A stretch of DNA of 37,568 nt. Source: an uncultured Eubacteriales bacterium. GTDB taxonomy: Bacteria > Bacillota > Clostridia > Oscillospirales > Acutalibacteraceae. Made by a program: the position numbers and the translations under genes. The notes under the pieces are model-generated. The model saw only the letters and a program-made list of their open reading frames with translations, was not told the origin of the DNA and ran no database searches. How positions within the stretch are numbered: the first letter of the stretch is position 1; every line of letters begins with the position of its first letter. Shown here piece by piece: positions 1 to 6,525 of the stretch. Location: assembly GCA_949299505.1 (NCBI GenBank), contig CASGAS010000010.1:1-37568 (forward strand), in the 5' to 3' direction.

Positions 1-429
1 GAACCCGGTCCGCAAGGCCCACAGGGCGAACCCGGTGTACTGGCGAGCGCATCGTTTGTGACGTATGAGGTGGTGTTCCAAACCGGACAGCCTGTTGCGT
101 TTGCGGCGGGTGTGCCGGACACCAGCGGGAATATAGCGCTTTCCGGCGGAACGAATATTGTGCTGCAGCCCGGCAAATATGCCGTCTGGTACAGCGTTTC
201 GGCCGTGCTCGACAACGCCGGGTATATGCAGGTAACGCCGTCATACAACGGGCAGTCGCATATTGAATACGGCGTGTATTTCCGCACGGCGGCAGCGCTT
301 TCAAGCGCGAGCGGCGCAGCGGCGCTGCTGATTGACGCGCCGCAGCAGACAAACTTCACGTTGTCTTATAACAGCAATACGACCGACCGCTCCGGCGCTG
401 CAAACGTCGTGATTTGCAAGCTGGCGTAA
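1..429 (+). CDS. Collagen-like repeat protein, C-terminal part (5' truncated by window)
   Basis: The frame is open from the first base and ends with TAA at 427-429, so only the C-terminal part is present. The first 12 codons read as Gly-X-Y collagen triplets (EPGPQGPQGEPG). About 125 residues follow that resemble the beta-sandwich, C1q/TNF-like C-terminal domain found after collagen stalks in BclA-type exosporium and other surface glycoproteins of Firmicutes. Such proteins usually form trimeric filaments on spores or cells. No signal peptide or anchor can be judged because the N-terminus is missing. An in-frame GTG at 58 is just a valine after the repeat, not a start. The collagen-like repeat is seen directly; the exosporium or surface role is inference. 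Confidence 0.75.
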   Translation, partial: EPGPQGPQGEPGVLASASFVTYEVVFQTGQPVAFAAGVPDTSGNIALSGGTNIVLQPGKYAVWYSVSAVLDNAGYMQVTPSYNGQSHIEYGVYFRTAAALSSASGAAALLIDAPQQTNFTLSYNSNTTDRSGAANVVICKLA

Positions 430-479
430 AAACAGGGCGTGCAAAAATATACCCCCGGTCGGGCGGCAGAATGTCAGCC

Positions 480-789
480 TGTCCGTGCGCCTCGGCTGTG
501 CCTGCGGCGCACATGGACGAATCGTTCGAGTCTCTCACGAACTATGCACAATAAATACTGACCGGTCACCAAAAGGCAGCCGGTCAGTATTGGCGGAGAT
601 GGAGAGACTCGAAAAGGCTGCGCCTTTTCGTTTGCTTCGCAAACAACCGATTGTATGTCCGTGCGCCTCGGCTGTGCCTGCGGCGCACATGGACGAATCG
701 TTCGAGTCTCTCGCGTACGATGCACAATAAATACTGACCGGCTGCCACAAAGCAGCCGGTCAGTATTGGCGGAGATGGAGAGACTCGAA
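480..789. repeat. Tandem 134-bp direct duplication carrying the tRNA-Ser 3' end
   Basis: Two copies, 480-613 and 656-789, lie 176 bp apart and differ at only a few positions. Each contains a GTGCGCC/GGCGCAC inverted repeat, the 12-mer TTCGAGTCTCTC, a long hairpin beginning AATACTGACCGG, and then the last 23 nt of the tRNA-Ser gene. In copy 2 the sequence continues into the complete tRNA; in copy 1 it stops after GAGAGACTCGAA. The 12-mer and its reverse complement occur twice each (527, 703 and 602, 778), so the block is a nest of direct and inverted repeats. The 43 bp between the copies form two more small hairpins. No protein gene is credible between 430 and 766. Confidence 0.85.
730..767 (-). 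terminator. Hairpin at the 3' end of tRNA-Ser(GCU)
   Basis: A perfect 16-bp stem (730-745 with 752-767) closes a 6-nt loop. It starts directly at the encoded CCA end of the minus-strand tRNA. The following U-tract is weak (TTATTG), so it may act as a terminator or as a 3'-processing structure. A less perfect copy of the same hairpin sits in the upstream duplicate at about 554-591. Confidence 0.55.
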
Positions 790-857
790 CTCTCGCGCCG
801 GTTGCCCGACCTACGCCCTTAGCAGGGGCGCCTCGTCACCAACTTGAGTACATCTCC
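767..857 (-). tRNA. tRNA-Ser (anticodon GCU)
   Basis: On the minus strand the acceptor arms GGAGATG (857-851) and CATCTCC (777-771) pair over 7 bp, followed by discriminator G and an encoded CCA (769-767). The anticodon loop reads CTGCTAA, giving GCU, which decodes AGC/AGU. A long variable arm, typical of class II tRNA-Ser, and the TTCGAGT T-loop are present. No strong promoter is seen directly upstream, so co-transcription from the tRNA-Ser(UGA) promoter at 1091-1119 is likely. Confidence 0.95.
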
Positions 858-904
858 GTGTTGTAACGTCGTATAGACTATGCAGTTGTATCGTTTTTTA
901 AACG

Positions 905-945
905 CCGGAACCCTCGCGGGTTCGAATCCGCTTCTAAGGGACTTT
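905..945 (+). other. Isolated tRNA T-arm-like fragment
   Basis: Between two complete tRNA-Ser genes the plus strand carries GCGGGTTCGAATCCGC, which resembles a T-arm with its TTCGAAT loop, followed by AAGGGA. The stem pairs poorly (one base short on the 3' side), no CCA follows and no D or anticodon arm precedes it. It is best read as a tRNA remnant or a chance match. Confidence 0.3.
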
Positions 946-983
946 GATATATGGGAAAGATAGCGTTCCTATCAAACAGTCAT

Positions 984-1072
984 TGGCGGAGAGAGTGGGA
1001 TTCGAACCCACGGTACGTTGCCGTACGACGGTTTTCAAGACCGTTCCGTTATGACCGCTTCGGTATCTCTCC
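984..1072 (-). tRNA. tRNA-Ser (anticodon UGA)
   Basis: On the minus strand the 7-bp acceptor GGAGAGA/TCTCTCC is followed by discriminator G and an encoded CCA (986-984). The anticodon loop reads CTTGAAA, giving UGA, which decodes UCA and by wobble other UCN codons. A long variable arm and a GGTTCGAATCC T-arm are present, as expected for class II tRNA-Ser. Confidence 0.95.
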
Positions 1073-1090
1073 GTGTCGGGGACGGCATTT

Positions 1091-1119
1091 ATCATAGCAT
1101 AGTTTGTACGCGATGTCAA
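1091..1119 (-). promoter_or_regulatory. Sigma-A promoter for tRNA-Ser(UGA)
   Basis: On the minus strand TTGACA (1119-1114), a 17-bp spacer and TATGAT (1096-1091) lie about 18 bp upstream of the tRNA 5' end. This near-consensus promoter probably also drives the tRNA-Ser(GCU) gene downstream. Confidence 0.8.
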
Positions 1120-1242
1120 CGCCGAAAACGGCGAATTTCGCCTTTCTGTAAAATTTCGGTAAAACCGATTGCATTTTGGTTTTCCTTGTGGTACGCTTAA
1201 TTTACACATAAACAGCCGTGCGGATTGCTAAAAAGGAGAACT

Positions 1243-1758
1243 ATGGAATTTTCATACGCATACCAGGAATCTGTGATTGCCAAGCAGAAAAATATTGCGC
1301 TTATCGCGCACGACAACAAAAAAGAAGAGATTATTGAATGGTGCCTGAAAAATGCGGAAATCTTAAAGCACCATTTCCTGTTCGGGACGGGGACGACCGC
1401 CCGGATGATTGCCGAACGCACGCAGCTACCGATTCGCGGCTTCAACAGCGGCCCCCTGGGCGGCGACCAGCAGATTGGCGCGCGCATTGTGGACGGCAAG
1501 ATTGATATCGTCATTTTCTTTTCCGACCCCCTGACCGCGCAGCCGCACGACCCGGACGTCAAGGCGCTTCTGCGCATCGCGCAGGTGTTCGACATTCCCA
1601 TTGCCAACAACAAGGCGACGGCGGATTTTATCATCACCTCAAAATTCATGAATTCCGAGTACCGCCACCGCCTGATTGACTTTGAACGCAGCGTTGAGGA
1701 GCGCGCCGAGCAGCTCGAGGAGGAGGTCCAAAAGGACGAGCTGCGGGAGGATGATTGA
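1243..1758 (+). CDS. mgsA: Methylglyoxal synthase
   Basis: This protein of about 171 residues converts dihydroxyacetone phosphate to methylglyoxal and phosphate in the cytoplasm, a bypass of lower glycolysis used when sugar phosphates accumulate. Family motifs are clear: LIAHDNKK with His23, the GPLGGDQQIG loop with the catalytic Asp75, and QPHDPDVKALLR with His102 and Asp103. The ATG at 1243 is chosen because AAAAGGAG (1231-1238) sits just before it; an in-frame TTG at 1225 lies upstream of that site. A C-terminal tail of about 30 acidic residues (EQLEEEVQKDE) extends past the usual domain end. It is monocistronic, between minus-strand tRNA genes and the DUF1648 gene, which has its own promoter. 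Confidence 0.93.
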   Translation: MEFSYAYQESVIAKQKNIALIAHDNKKEEIIEWCLKNAEILKHHFLFGTGTTARMIAERTQLPIRGFNSGPLGGDQQIGARIVDGKIDIVIFFSDPLTAQPHDPDVKALLRIAQVFDIPIANNKATADFIITSKFMNSEYRHRLIDFERSVEERAEQLEEEVQKDELREDD

Positions 1759-1783
1759 CCATATGCATACAGCCGTGCGCTGC

Positions 1784-1812
1784 TTGACAGCGTGCGGCTT
1801 TTGTATTATAAT
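1784..1812 (+). promoter_or_regulatory. Consensus sigma-A promoter
   Basis: TTGACA (1784-1789), a 17-bp spacer and TATAAT (1807-1812) match the consensus perfectly. It lies 55 bp before the DUF1648 gene and makes that gene an independent, probably strongly transcribed unit. Confidence 0.85.
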
Positions 1813-1867
1813 TACTAATACAAGATAGCCGCTTTCAGAGATTGTTTTATGCGGAAAGGAGATTCCC

Positions 1868-2230
1868 ATGCGCAAACATCTGCCGACAGTCGTCGTTTCC
1901 CCGCAGTTTCTCCCGTCGCTGTTTACGGCGGTAAATCTCATGTTAGCCGCCGTGTATTGCATTGTGTTTTTTGTAACGCTTGACGGCCTGCCCGATACCG
2001 TCCCGCTGCACTATACGAACGGCGTCGGCTTCGACCGCTGGGGCGACAAATCAGAGCTCCGCTTTCTGGGTATATTTCCGGGCGTGCTGGTCGTACTCAA
2101 CACAATTGTGTCCGCGCTGCTGATTCGTAGGAAAACGAATTGGTTGGCCTACCTGTCCAACGGATTTATGCTGTTTATCTCGCTTGTGATGGCTTTGGTG
2201 GCGGCGCTCATGCTGCGCGGCGCCATATAA
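1868..2230 (+). CDS. DUF1648-domain small membrane protein
   Basis: A 120-residue protein with three hydrophobic segments (about residues 15-37, 63-83 and 92-116). Between the first and second is LPDTVPLHYTNGVGFDRWGDKSEL, shortened here to its key pattern LP-x3-P-x-HY-x3-G-x2-DRWG-x-K, the hallmark of DUF1648. That domain also forms the N-terminal part of SdpI-type immunity proteins, but the SdpI C-terminal part is absent. It is predicted to sit in the cytoplasmic membrane; no specific function is known for the short form. GGAAAGGAG (1854-1862) precedes the ATG with good spacing. Its transcript would run into the terminator hairpin at 2276-2304, shared with the convergent tRNA-Ser. Confidence 0.85.
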   Translation: MRKHLPTVVVSPQFLPSLFTAVNLMLAAVYCIVFFVTLDGLPDTVPLHYTNGVGFDRWGDKSELRFLGIFPGVLVVLNTIVSALLIRRKTNWLAYLSNGFMLFISLVMALVAALMLRGAI

Positions 2231-2265
2231 CCAGCAGACGAGCCGAAATGCCCCTTGCCAGATTT

Positions 2266-2304
2266 TATAAAAAACAACACCCGCCCTTCATAAGGACGGG
2301 TGTT
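2266..2304 (-). terminator. Intrinsic terminator after tRNA-Ser(GGA), probably bidirectional
   Basis: An 11-bp stem (2276-2286 with 2294-2304) closes a 7-nt loop. On the minus strand the single imperfect pair is a G-U wobble and the stem is followed by GTTTTTT, so it is best for the tRNA. On the plus strand it is followed by ATTTTA and could also end the DUF1648 transcript. Confidence 0.85.
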
Positions 2305-2310
2305 ATTTTA

Positions 2311-2403
2311 TGGCGGAGAGCAAGGGATTCGAACCCTCGAAGCCGCGTTGACGGCTTACACGATTTCCAGTCGTGCTCCTTCGACCAGCTCGGACAACTC
2401 TCC
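2311..2403 (-). tRNA. tRNA-Ser (anticodon GGA)
   Basis: On the minus strand the acceptor stem GGAGAGT/GCTCTCC is followed by G and an encoded CCA (2313-2311). The anticodon stem CACGA/TCGTG encloses loop CTGGAAA, giving GGA, which decodes UCC/UCU. A long variable arm is present. It has its own promoter at 2417-2445 and terminator at 2266-2304. Confidence 0.95.
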
Positions 2404-2416
2404 GTGTCGCCTTGCT

Positions 2417-2445
2417 ATTATAGCGAATCCCCAAAGAAAAATCAA
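2417..2445 (-). promoter_or_regulatory. Sigma-A promoter for tRNA-Ser(GGA)
   Basis: On the minus strand TTGATT (2445-2440), a 17-bp spacer and TATAAT (2422-2417) end 13 bp before the tRNA 5' end. Confidence 0.8.
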
Positions 2446-2556
2446 GTTCTTTTTTGCCGGAATCCAAAATTTTGGCTTTTTCTTTCGCGGAACCAAACGT
2501 GTCCGCGCGGAATAGGATACAGCGAAGGACTGTTCCGAACAGAAAGGAGTACGAAC

Positions 2557-2787
2557 TTGAAATCTTATTTAGACTATTGCGAGGCCGCGCTCAAAGAGGC
2601 GACGGCGGACGTCTGCCCGGTAACACTCGCGGCAATCCCGCCGTTGCCGGCTGAGCCCGTCGTCACCATGGCATATGTGCCGTTCCAGACGGACGCGACC
2701 GCCTACGAGCCGGAAAAAGCCCTGCGCCGCGGCACGGCTTTCCCGGTGATTGACAAACCGTTTTACGGAGGGAAGTGCGGATGTTGA
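2557..2787 (+). CDS. cotJA: Spore coat-associated protein CotJA
   Basis: A 76-residue protein. Its C-terminal half has the CotJA signature: MAYVPFQ, then YEPEKALRRGTAFPVIDKPF. CotJA, B and C form an inner-coat or spore-associated complex made in the mother cell under sigma-E in Bacillus. No ATG is available; the TTG at 2557 is chosen because GAAAGGAG (2543-2549) precedes it by 7 nt. A perfect 6+1+6 palindrome (CTGTTC-C-GAACAG, 2530-2542) lies just before the ribosome site. The stop overlaps the start of cotJB by 7 nt, which suggests translational coupling. Confidence 0.85.
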   Translation: MKSYLDYCEAALKEATADVCPVTLAAIPPLPAEPVVTMAYVPFQTDATAYEPEKALRRGTAFPVIDKPFYGGKCGC

Positions 2788-3035
2788 CGGAAAAGAACAA
2801 ACTGCAAAACGAGCTTTCCGCGCTGCAATTCATGATGTGGGAGCTGCACCTGTATCTGGACACCCACCCGCACGATGCGTCCGCCAAAGCGCGGCTTGCA
2901 AAATACCGCGACGCCGCTGCGGCGAAAAAAGCGGCCTATGAAGAAAAATACGGTCCGTTGGACGCAAACGGCGGCTGCGGCAGCGACTGGCTGCGCGACC
3001 CCTGGCCGTGGGACCTTGAGGAGGGCATGTGCTGA
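2781..3035 (+). CDS. cotJB: Spore coat protein CotJB
   Basis: An 84-residue protein of the CotJB family, seen from LQFMMWELHLYLDTHP near the N-terminus and the conserved tail YGPLDAN followed by W-x-DPWPWD. It is the middle member of the cotJABC operon and is thought to act with CotJC in the spore coat. The ATG at 2781 is preferred because GGAGGG (2767-2772) is 8 nt upstream; an in-frame GTG at 2775 would sit only 2 nt from that site. It is followed after 3 nt by cotJC. Confidence 0.85.
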   Translation: MLTEKNKLQNELSALQFMMWELHLYLDTHPHDASAKARLAKYRDAAAAKKAAYEEKYGPLDANGGCGSDWLRDPWPWDLEEGMC

Positions 3036-3038
3036 GCT

Positions 3039-3595
3039 ATGTTTCAATATGAGAAAAAATTGCAGTACCCGGTGCGCATCAAAAATCCGAATCCGAAGTA
3101 TGCGCAGATAATCATCAGCCAGTACGGCGGGCCGGACGGAGAACTGGGCGCGTCGCTGCGCTACCTTTCCCAGCGCTTCTCCATGCCGTTCGCGGAGCTT
3201 AAGGGCCTGCTGACGGACATCGGCACGGAAGAACTCGGGCACCTCGAAATGATTGGCACCATCGTCTATCAGCTGACGCGCAACCTGACGCCCGAGGCGG
3301 CGCGCCGTTTACCGCGGCGTATCTGCAAAGCAAGGGCGACCTGATTACCGACCTGCACGAGGACCTGGCCGCCGAGCAGAAGGCGCGGACGACCTACGAC
3401 AATATCCTGCGCCTGGTAGACGACCCGGACGTGCGCGACCCCATCAAATTCCTGCGGGAACGCGAAATTGTCCATTACCAGCGCTTCGGCGAGGGCCTGC
3501 GCCTTGCGACCGACCGGCTGAATGAAAAGAATTTCTATGCGTTCAACCCTTCGTTCGACAAGCAGTGCCTGAAAAAACCGCGCGCCTGTAAATGA
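3039..3595 (+). pseudogene. cotJC: CotJC, manganese-catalase-like spore coat protein, broken by deletion and frameshift
   Basis: The first frame opens at ATG 3039 and matches CotJC: MFQYEKKLQYPV, IISQYGGPDGELGASLRYLSQR and GTEELGHLEMIG, which carry the N-terminal metal ligands of the Mn-catalase fold. After LTPEAARR the match stops and the frame ends at TGA 3342-3344. From about 3308 a different frame resumes the family sequence (FTAAYLQSKGDLITDL, LAAEQKARTTYDNILRL, REREIVHYQRFGE, FYAFNP) and ends at TGA 3593-3595. Compared with the usual length of about 190 residues, roughly 30 residues are missing at the junction, so this is an out-of-frame deletion, not a one-base slip. The junction lies in GCGGCGCGCCG, a likely recombination point between short GC repeats. 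Assembly collapse is an alternative. Metal ligands survive on both sides but in different frames. Confidence 0.85.
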
Positions 3596-3615
3596 TAACC
3601 CTCCGCAAAATACCG

Positions 3616-3641
3616 CACGGCCCGGAAATTTCCGGGCCGTG
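3616..3641 (+). terminator. Perfect 26-nt palindrome after cotJC
   Basis: A perfect inverted repeat with 13-nt arms begins CACGGCCCGG and lies 20 nt after the cotJC stop. The trailing tract TTGTCATAAG is not T-rich, so termination strength is uncertain, but its position suits the end of the cotJ operon. Confidence 0.6.
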
Positions 3642-3728
3642 TTGTCATAAGTACGCTTTTTTGGACATTTGGCATGCTATACTGAAAGCAAGATAAAGGC
3701 GCACAGACAAATTGAAAGGATGGTAAAT

Positions 3729-3803
3729 ATGGTGTACCTGCTGCTTTTCCTCGTGCTGCTCCCGTTTGTGGTCTTGTCCGGTCTTGTCAAAAATGCAGGA
3801 TAA
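3729..3803 (+). CDS. Predicted 24-residue single-pass membrane peptide
   Basis: A short frame, ATG 3729 to TAA 3801-3803, encodes MVYLLLFLVLLPFVVLSG and then LVKNAG. It is almost entirely hydrophobic over residues 2-20 with a single lysine near the C-terminus, as in small single-pass membrane proteins. GAAAGGA (3714-3720) lies 8 nt upstream, a TATACT -10-like box lies at 3678-3683, and a strong terminator follows at 3834-3870. It therefore has the parts of a stand-alone gene. I do not recognise the family. Its role cannot be stated; small toxins, membrane-enzyme regulators and chance frames are all possible. Confidence 0.5.
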   Translation: MVYLLLFLVLLPFVVLSGLVKNAG

Positions 3804-3833
3804 GCAGGCAATTTATCCAATATATGCACGAAG

Positions 3834-3870
3834 CACGGTTCGGAAACGGTCTGTTTCTGAACCGTGTTTT
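3834..3870 (+). terminator. Intrinsic terminator after the small membrane peptide gene
   Basis: A stem of 14 positions with one wobble (CACGGTTCGGAAAC with GTTTCTGAACCGTG) is followed by TTTTAG. Confidence 0.75.
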
Positions 3871-3909
3871 AGTATATTTCACAAAATGCTTGGCCGGGCC
3901 GCGTTTGGA

Positions 3910-3938
3910 TTGACACACCGTGAAATATTCGTTAGAAT
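3910..3938 (+). promoter_or_regulatory. Sigma-A promoter for the GNAT gene
   Basis: TTGACA (3910-3915), a 17-bp spacer and TAGAAT (3933-3938) lie 40 bp before the start codon. An 8-bp inverted repeat, CCGTGAAA (3918-3925) with TTTCACGG (3954-3961), spans the promoter and early transcript and could be an operator or a leader hairpin. Confidence 0.75.
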
Positions 3939-3977
3939 AAGGAAAATGTGATTTTTCACGGCATAGGGGGAGACAAA

Positions 3978-4448
3978 ATGGACTTTCGCCGTATGGAAAT
4001 GCGCGACTTTGAGCAGGTTCGGCTTTTGTCGCAAAATTTGGCGCAAATGCACGCGCAGCAGCGGCCGGACGTCTTTCTCCCACCCGAAGCGATGACAAAA
4101 AAGGAATTCAAAAAACGTGCCGTTGGAAAAGAAGCGTTCGGTTTCGTCGCCGCAGACGGGGCGTCTGTAGCCGCGTACTGCTTTTGCCGCGTGAAAGCGT
4201 GGGGTCAAAAAAACAAAGTGGCTTGTCCGCGAAGAATTTTGTGGATTGATCAATTTTTCGTCGATTCCGCTTTTCGGAGCAAGGGCGTCGGCACGGCGCT
4301 GACGCAGTATATTCGCAAGACGGCGGTACAGCTCGGCTGCAACAGTATAGAGCTGGATGTGTGGGCGTTTAACGAAGACGCGCGCGCTTTTTACACGAAG
4401 CAGGGCTTTTCCGAGCAAAGCCGGCTTTTAGAGCTGCCCGTTTTATAA
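3978..4448 (+). CDS. GNAT-family N-acetyltransferase
   Basis: A 156-residue cytoplasmic protein with the GNAT fold. The acetyl-CoA-binding motif A is visible as IDQFFVDSAFRSKGVGTAL (RSKGVG matches R/Q-x-x-G-x-G/A), followed by the motif B region ELDVWAFNEDARAFYTKQGF. It transfers an acetyl group from acetyl-CoA to an amine; the substrate cannot be read from the sequence. The ATG at 3978 is chosen for the GGGGGA at 3966-3971; an upstream GTG at 3948 has no ribosome site. It has its own promoter and stands alone, with a 66-bp gap to the GH18 gene. Confidence 0.88.
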   Translation: MDFRRMEMRDFEQVRLLSQNLAQMHAQQRPDVFLPPEAMTKKEFKKRAVGKEAFGFVAADGASVAAYCFCRVKAWGQKNKVACPRRILWIDQFFVDSAFRSKGVGTALTQYIRKTAVQLGCNSIELDVWAFNEDARAFYTKQGFSEQSRLLELPVL

Positions 4449-4514
4449 AATTCTTCCCATCGTACCCTTGCGCCGCGGTTGCCGCGCGCAGCTATATAAA
4501 GGAGAGAAATTGAA

Positions 4515-6509
4515 ATGAAAGCCTTGAAACGCTTTGGAAACGCGCTGACCTCGCGCGCGGGCGCATACATTTTTTATGTGCTCGCCATGCTCGCGGTCGT
4601 CTTTTTAGAGAGCGCAACGTGGGCGTATACCTGGATTGCCGAACTGTACCCGCTCGGTAACCAGTTTGTCCCGACGCTGCGCATTGTCATCCTTGTGTTT
4701 GCAGGGCTTGACGTGCTGTACCTGCTTGCGCGCGCCTTTTCCAAAACGGAGGAGCTCAACAAACCGCTCAAGGTGTTCCGCGCTGTCTTTGTCCTTTCGG
4801 CAGTCGTAAGCCTTGTCGCGTTCATCTACACGTTCGTGTTGGTGTTTGGCCTCGACAACGGCGTACAGGCGACGCTGTTTGCGCGCGGCCTGCAGGCGAT
4901 TACGCAGTACCTTATCCCGCTGGGCTTTGTCTGCCTGCTGCCGCTGCCGCTGCTTTTCTCGACGACCCCTCTGAAAACGGCCAAGGCCGCGGTCGCTTCG
5001 GCGCTTGTCGCGGTGCTTATCGTCCTGCCCCTGCAAATCGATTTCGGCTCCGGCGAGCTGACCGCCGAAGAGCTTCCCGCGCTGACGATGCGCTCTGAGG
5101 ACCTGCTGGCCGGTGCAACCGTCTCGTTTGAAAGCCTTAAGTCCGGGGAAGAAGCGGACGCCGCGAACCTGCTCGACGGCGACGACGAAAACTATTGGAC
5201 CCCGCAGGACCCGGCGCGCGACCCGGCAGAAGGACAGGAGGACGGCAACAACAGCTTTGTTGAATTCCAGCTTTCGCGTGCGGTGACGTTTAACACCGCC
5301 ATTATCGAAGAGGAGGGCAACGAGGCGCAGTATTTCCGCCTGCAGGCCTTTGTGGACGACGAGTGGGTCACGGTCTATCAAAGTGAAAAGATTCAGGCGA
5401 TGCGCCTTTGCAGCTTCGACGCGGTCACGACCGACCGGGTGCGCCTGTCCGTGGACAAATTCCGCAGCAGCGACACGCCGGTGCGCATCCGTGCGCTTCG
5501 CCTGTACAATGAGCCGCAGCGCGCCGCCGAGGATTTTGAGGTGACCGCATACCAGCGCCTTGACGGCGACGTGCCGACCGAGATCCTTGCGCGCGGTGAA
5601 GCGTATGCGCGCAATTACGCCCGCTTCTACGACGTCTACAGCACGGTGCTTGTCTTTGCGGCAGTGCACTGGGACGAGCAGGGCAACATGAACTTCGGCG
5701 ATATCGGCGAAGAAGGCTTCGCACGGGAAATAGCGGCGCTGCGCGAGATTATCTCGATGCGCTCCAACCCCGACCACCAGGTTAAAATCATTGTGACGGC
5801 CCTTGCGGACGGCGCCTGGGGCGACGGGCACAACGGCGTCAACACCTACATGGCGCAGTATTGGGAATCGGTCGCGGACAAGATTGTCGCATTCGTTGAA
5901 AAATATGATTTCGACGGCGTGGATATTGACTGGGAGTATCCGCAGACCGCAGCGGACTGGGCGGTGTACGACCAGTTTATTGCAAGGCTCGACGACGGTA
6001 TGAACGCCGGCGGCCGCGAGCGGATTCTTTCCGCGGCGCTGTCTGCCGGCAGCCTCGGCATGGCGCCCGAAACGCTTGCGCGCTTCGAGCAGATTCAGTT
6101 CATGGCGTATGACGGCAGCGACATGGATGGCTACCAAAGCTCGCTGCAGCAGGCGCAGGAGGGGCTTAAAGCGTTCCAGGAAAGCGGCGCGGACCTGTCG
6201 CAGATTAACATCGGCATCGCCGCCTACGGCCGGCCGGTCAACGGTTCGCCGTACTGGGCGACCTGGCGCGATTTAGACGAGGCGAATTACTGGGACAGCA
6301 AGTACTACAACGTCGCGGACGCCGGACAGATTTATGAGGGCACGTTCTGCTCGCCGGCGCTTGCGGGCGATAAAACGGCCCTGGCCATCCTTTCCGGCGC
6401 GGGCGGCGTGATGGTCTTCCGCACGGGCTGCGACAAGACGATGGACGACCCGAACAGCGTCGCGTGCGGCATTGAAAACGCGCTTGACCGCTATTTTGAA
6501 AACTGGTAA
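4515..6509 (+). CDS. Multi-pass membrane protein with discoidin-like and GH18 glycosidase domains
   Basis: A 664-residue protein in three parts. Residues about 15-175 hold five hydrophobic segments separated by short polar loops. Residues about 197-340 look like a discoidin (F5/8 type C) carbohydrate-binding domain (LLDGDDENYWTP; VEFQLSRAVTFNTAIIEE). Residues about 350-664 are a GH18 domain with the catalytic motif DGVDIDWE; Glu474 is the proton donor and Asp470/Asp472 complete the pattern. GH18 enzymes cleave beta-1,4-GlcNAc links in chitin, N-glycans or peptidoglycan-like glycans. The enzyme part should face outside, tethered by the membrane bundle. GGAGAG (4501-4506) precedes the ATG. A strong terminator follows. 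Pairing five membrane passes with discoidin and GH18 is unusual to me; spore GH18 proteins usually carry LysM domains instead. Confidence 0.85.
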   Translation: MKALKRFGNALTSRAGAYIFYVLAMLAVVFLESATWAYTWIAELYPLGNQFVPTLRIVILVFAGLDVLYLLARAFSKTEELNKPLKVFRAVFVLSAVVSLVAFIYTFVLVFGLDNGVQATLFARGLQAITQYLIPLGFVCLLPLPLLFSTTPLKTAKAAVASALVAVLIVLPLQIDFGSGELTAEELPALTMRSEDLLAGATVSFESLKSGEEADAANLLDGDDENYWTPQDPARDPAEGQEDGNNSFVEFQLSRAVTFNTAIIEEEGNEAQYFRLQAFVDDEWVTVYQSEKIQAMRLCSFDAVTTDRVRLSVDKFRSSDTPVRIRALRLYNEPQRAAEDFEVTAYQRLDGDVPTEILARGEAYARNYARFYDVYSTVLVFAAVHWDEQGNMNFGDIGEEGFAREIAALREIISMRSNPDHQVKIIVTALADGAWGDGHNGVNTYMAQYWESVADKIVAFVEKYDFDGVDIDWEYPQTAADWAVYDQFIARLDDGMNAGGRERILSAALSAGSLGMAPETLARFEQIQFMAYDGSDMDGYQSSLQQAQEGLKAFQESGADLSQINIGIAAYGRPVNGSPYWATWRDLDEANYWDSKYYNVADAGQIYEGTFCSPALAGDKTALAILSGAGGVMVFRTGCDKTMDDPNSVACGIENALDRYFENW

Positions 6510-6525
6510 ATCGGACACAGATAAG

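Noticed and set aside
3300-3344. Programmed frameshift in cotJC
   Set aside because: No slippery heptamer or stimulating structure, and about 30 family residues are missing at the junction, which points to a deletion or assembly error instead.
4605-6137. Open frame of 510 codons antisense to the GH18 gene
   Set aside because: No ribosome site, low-complexity Arg/Val/His-rich product and complete overlap with a gene with clear catalytic motifs; long antisense frames are expected at this GC content.
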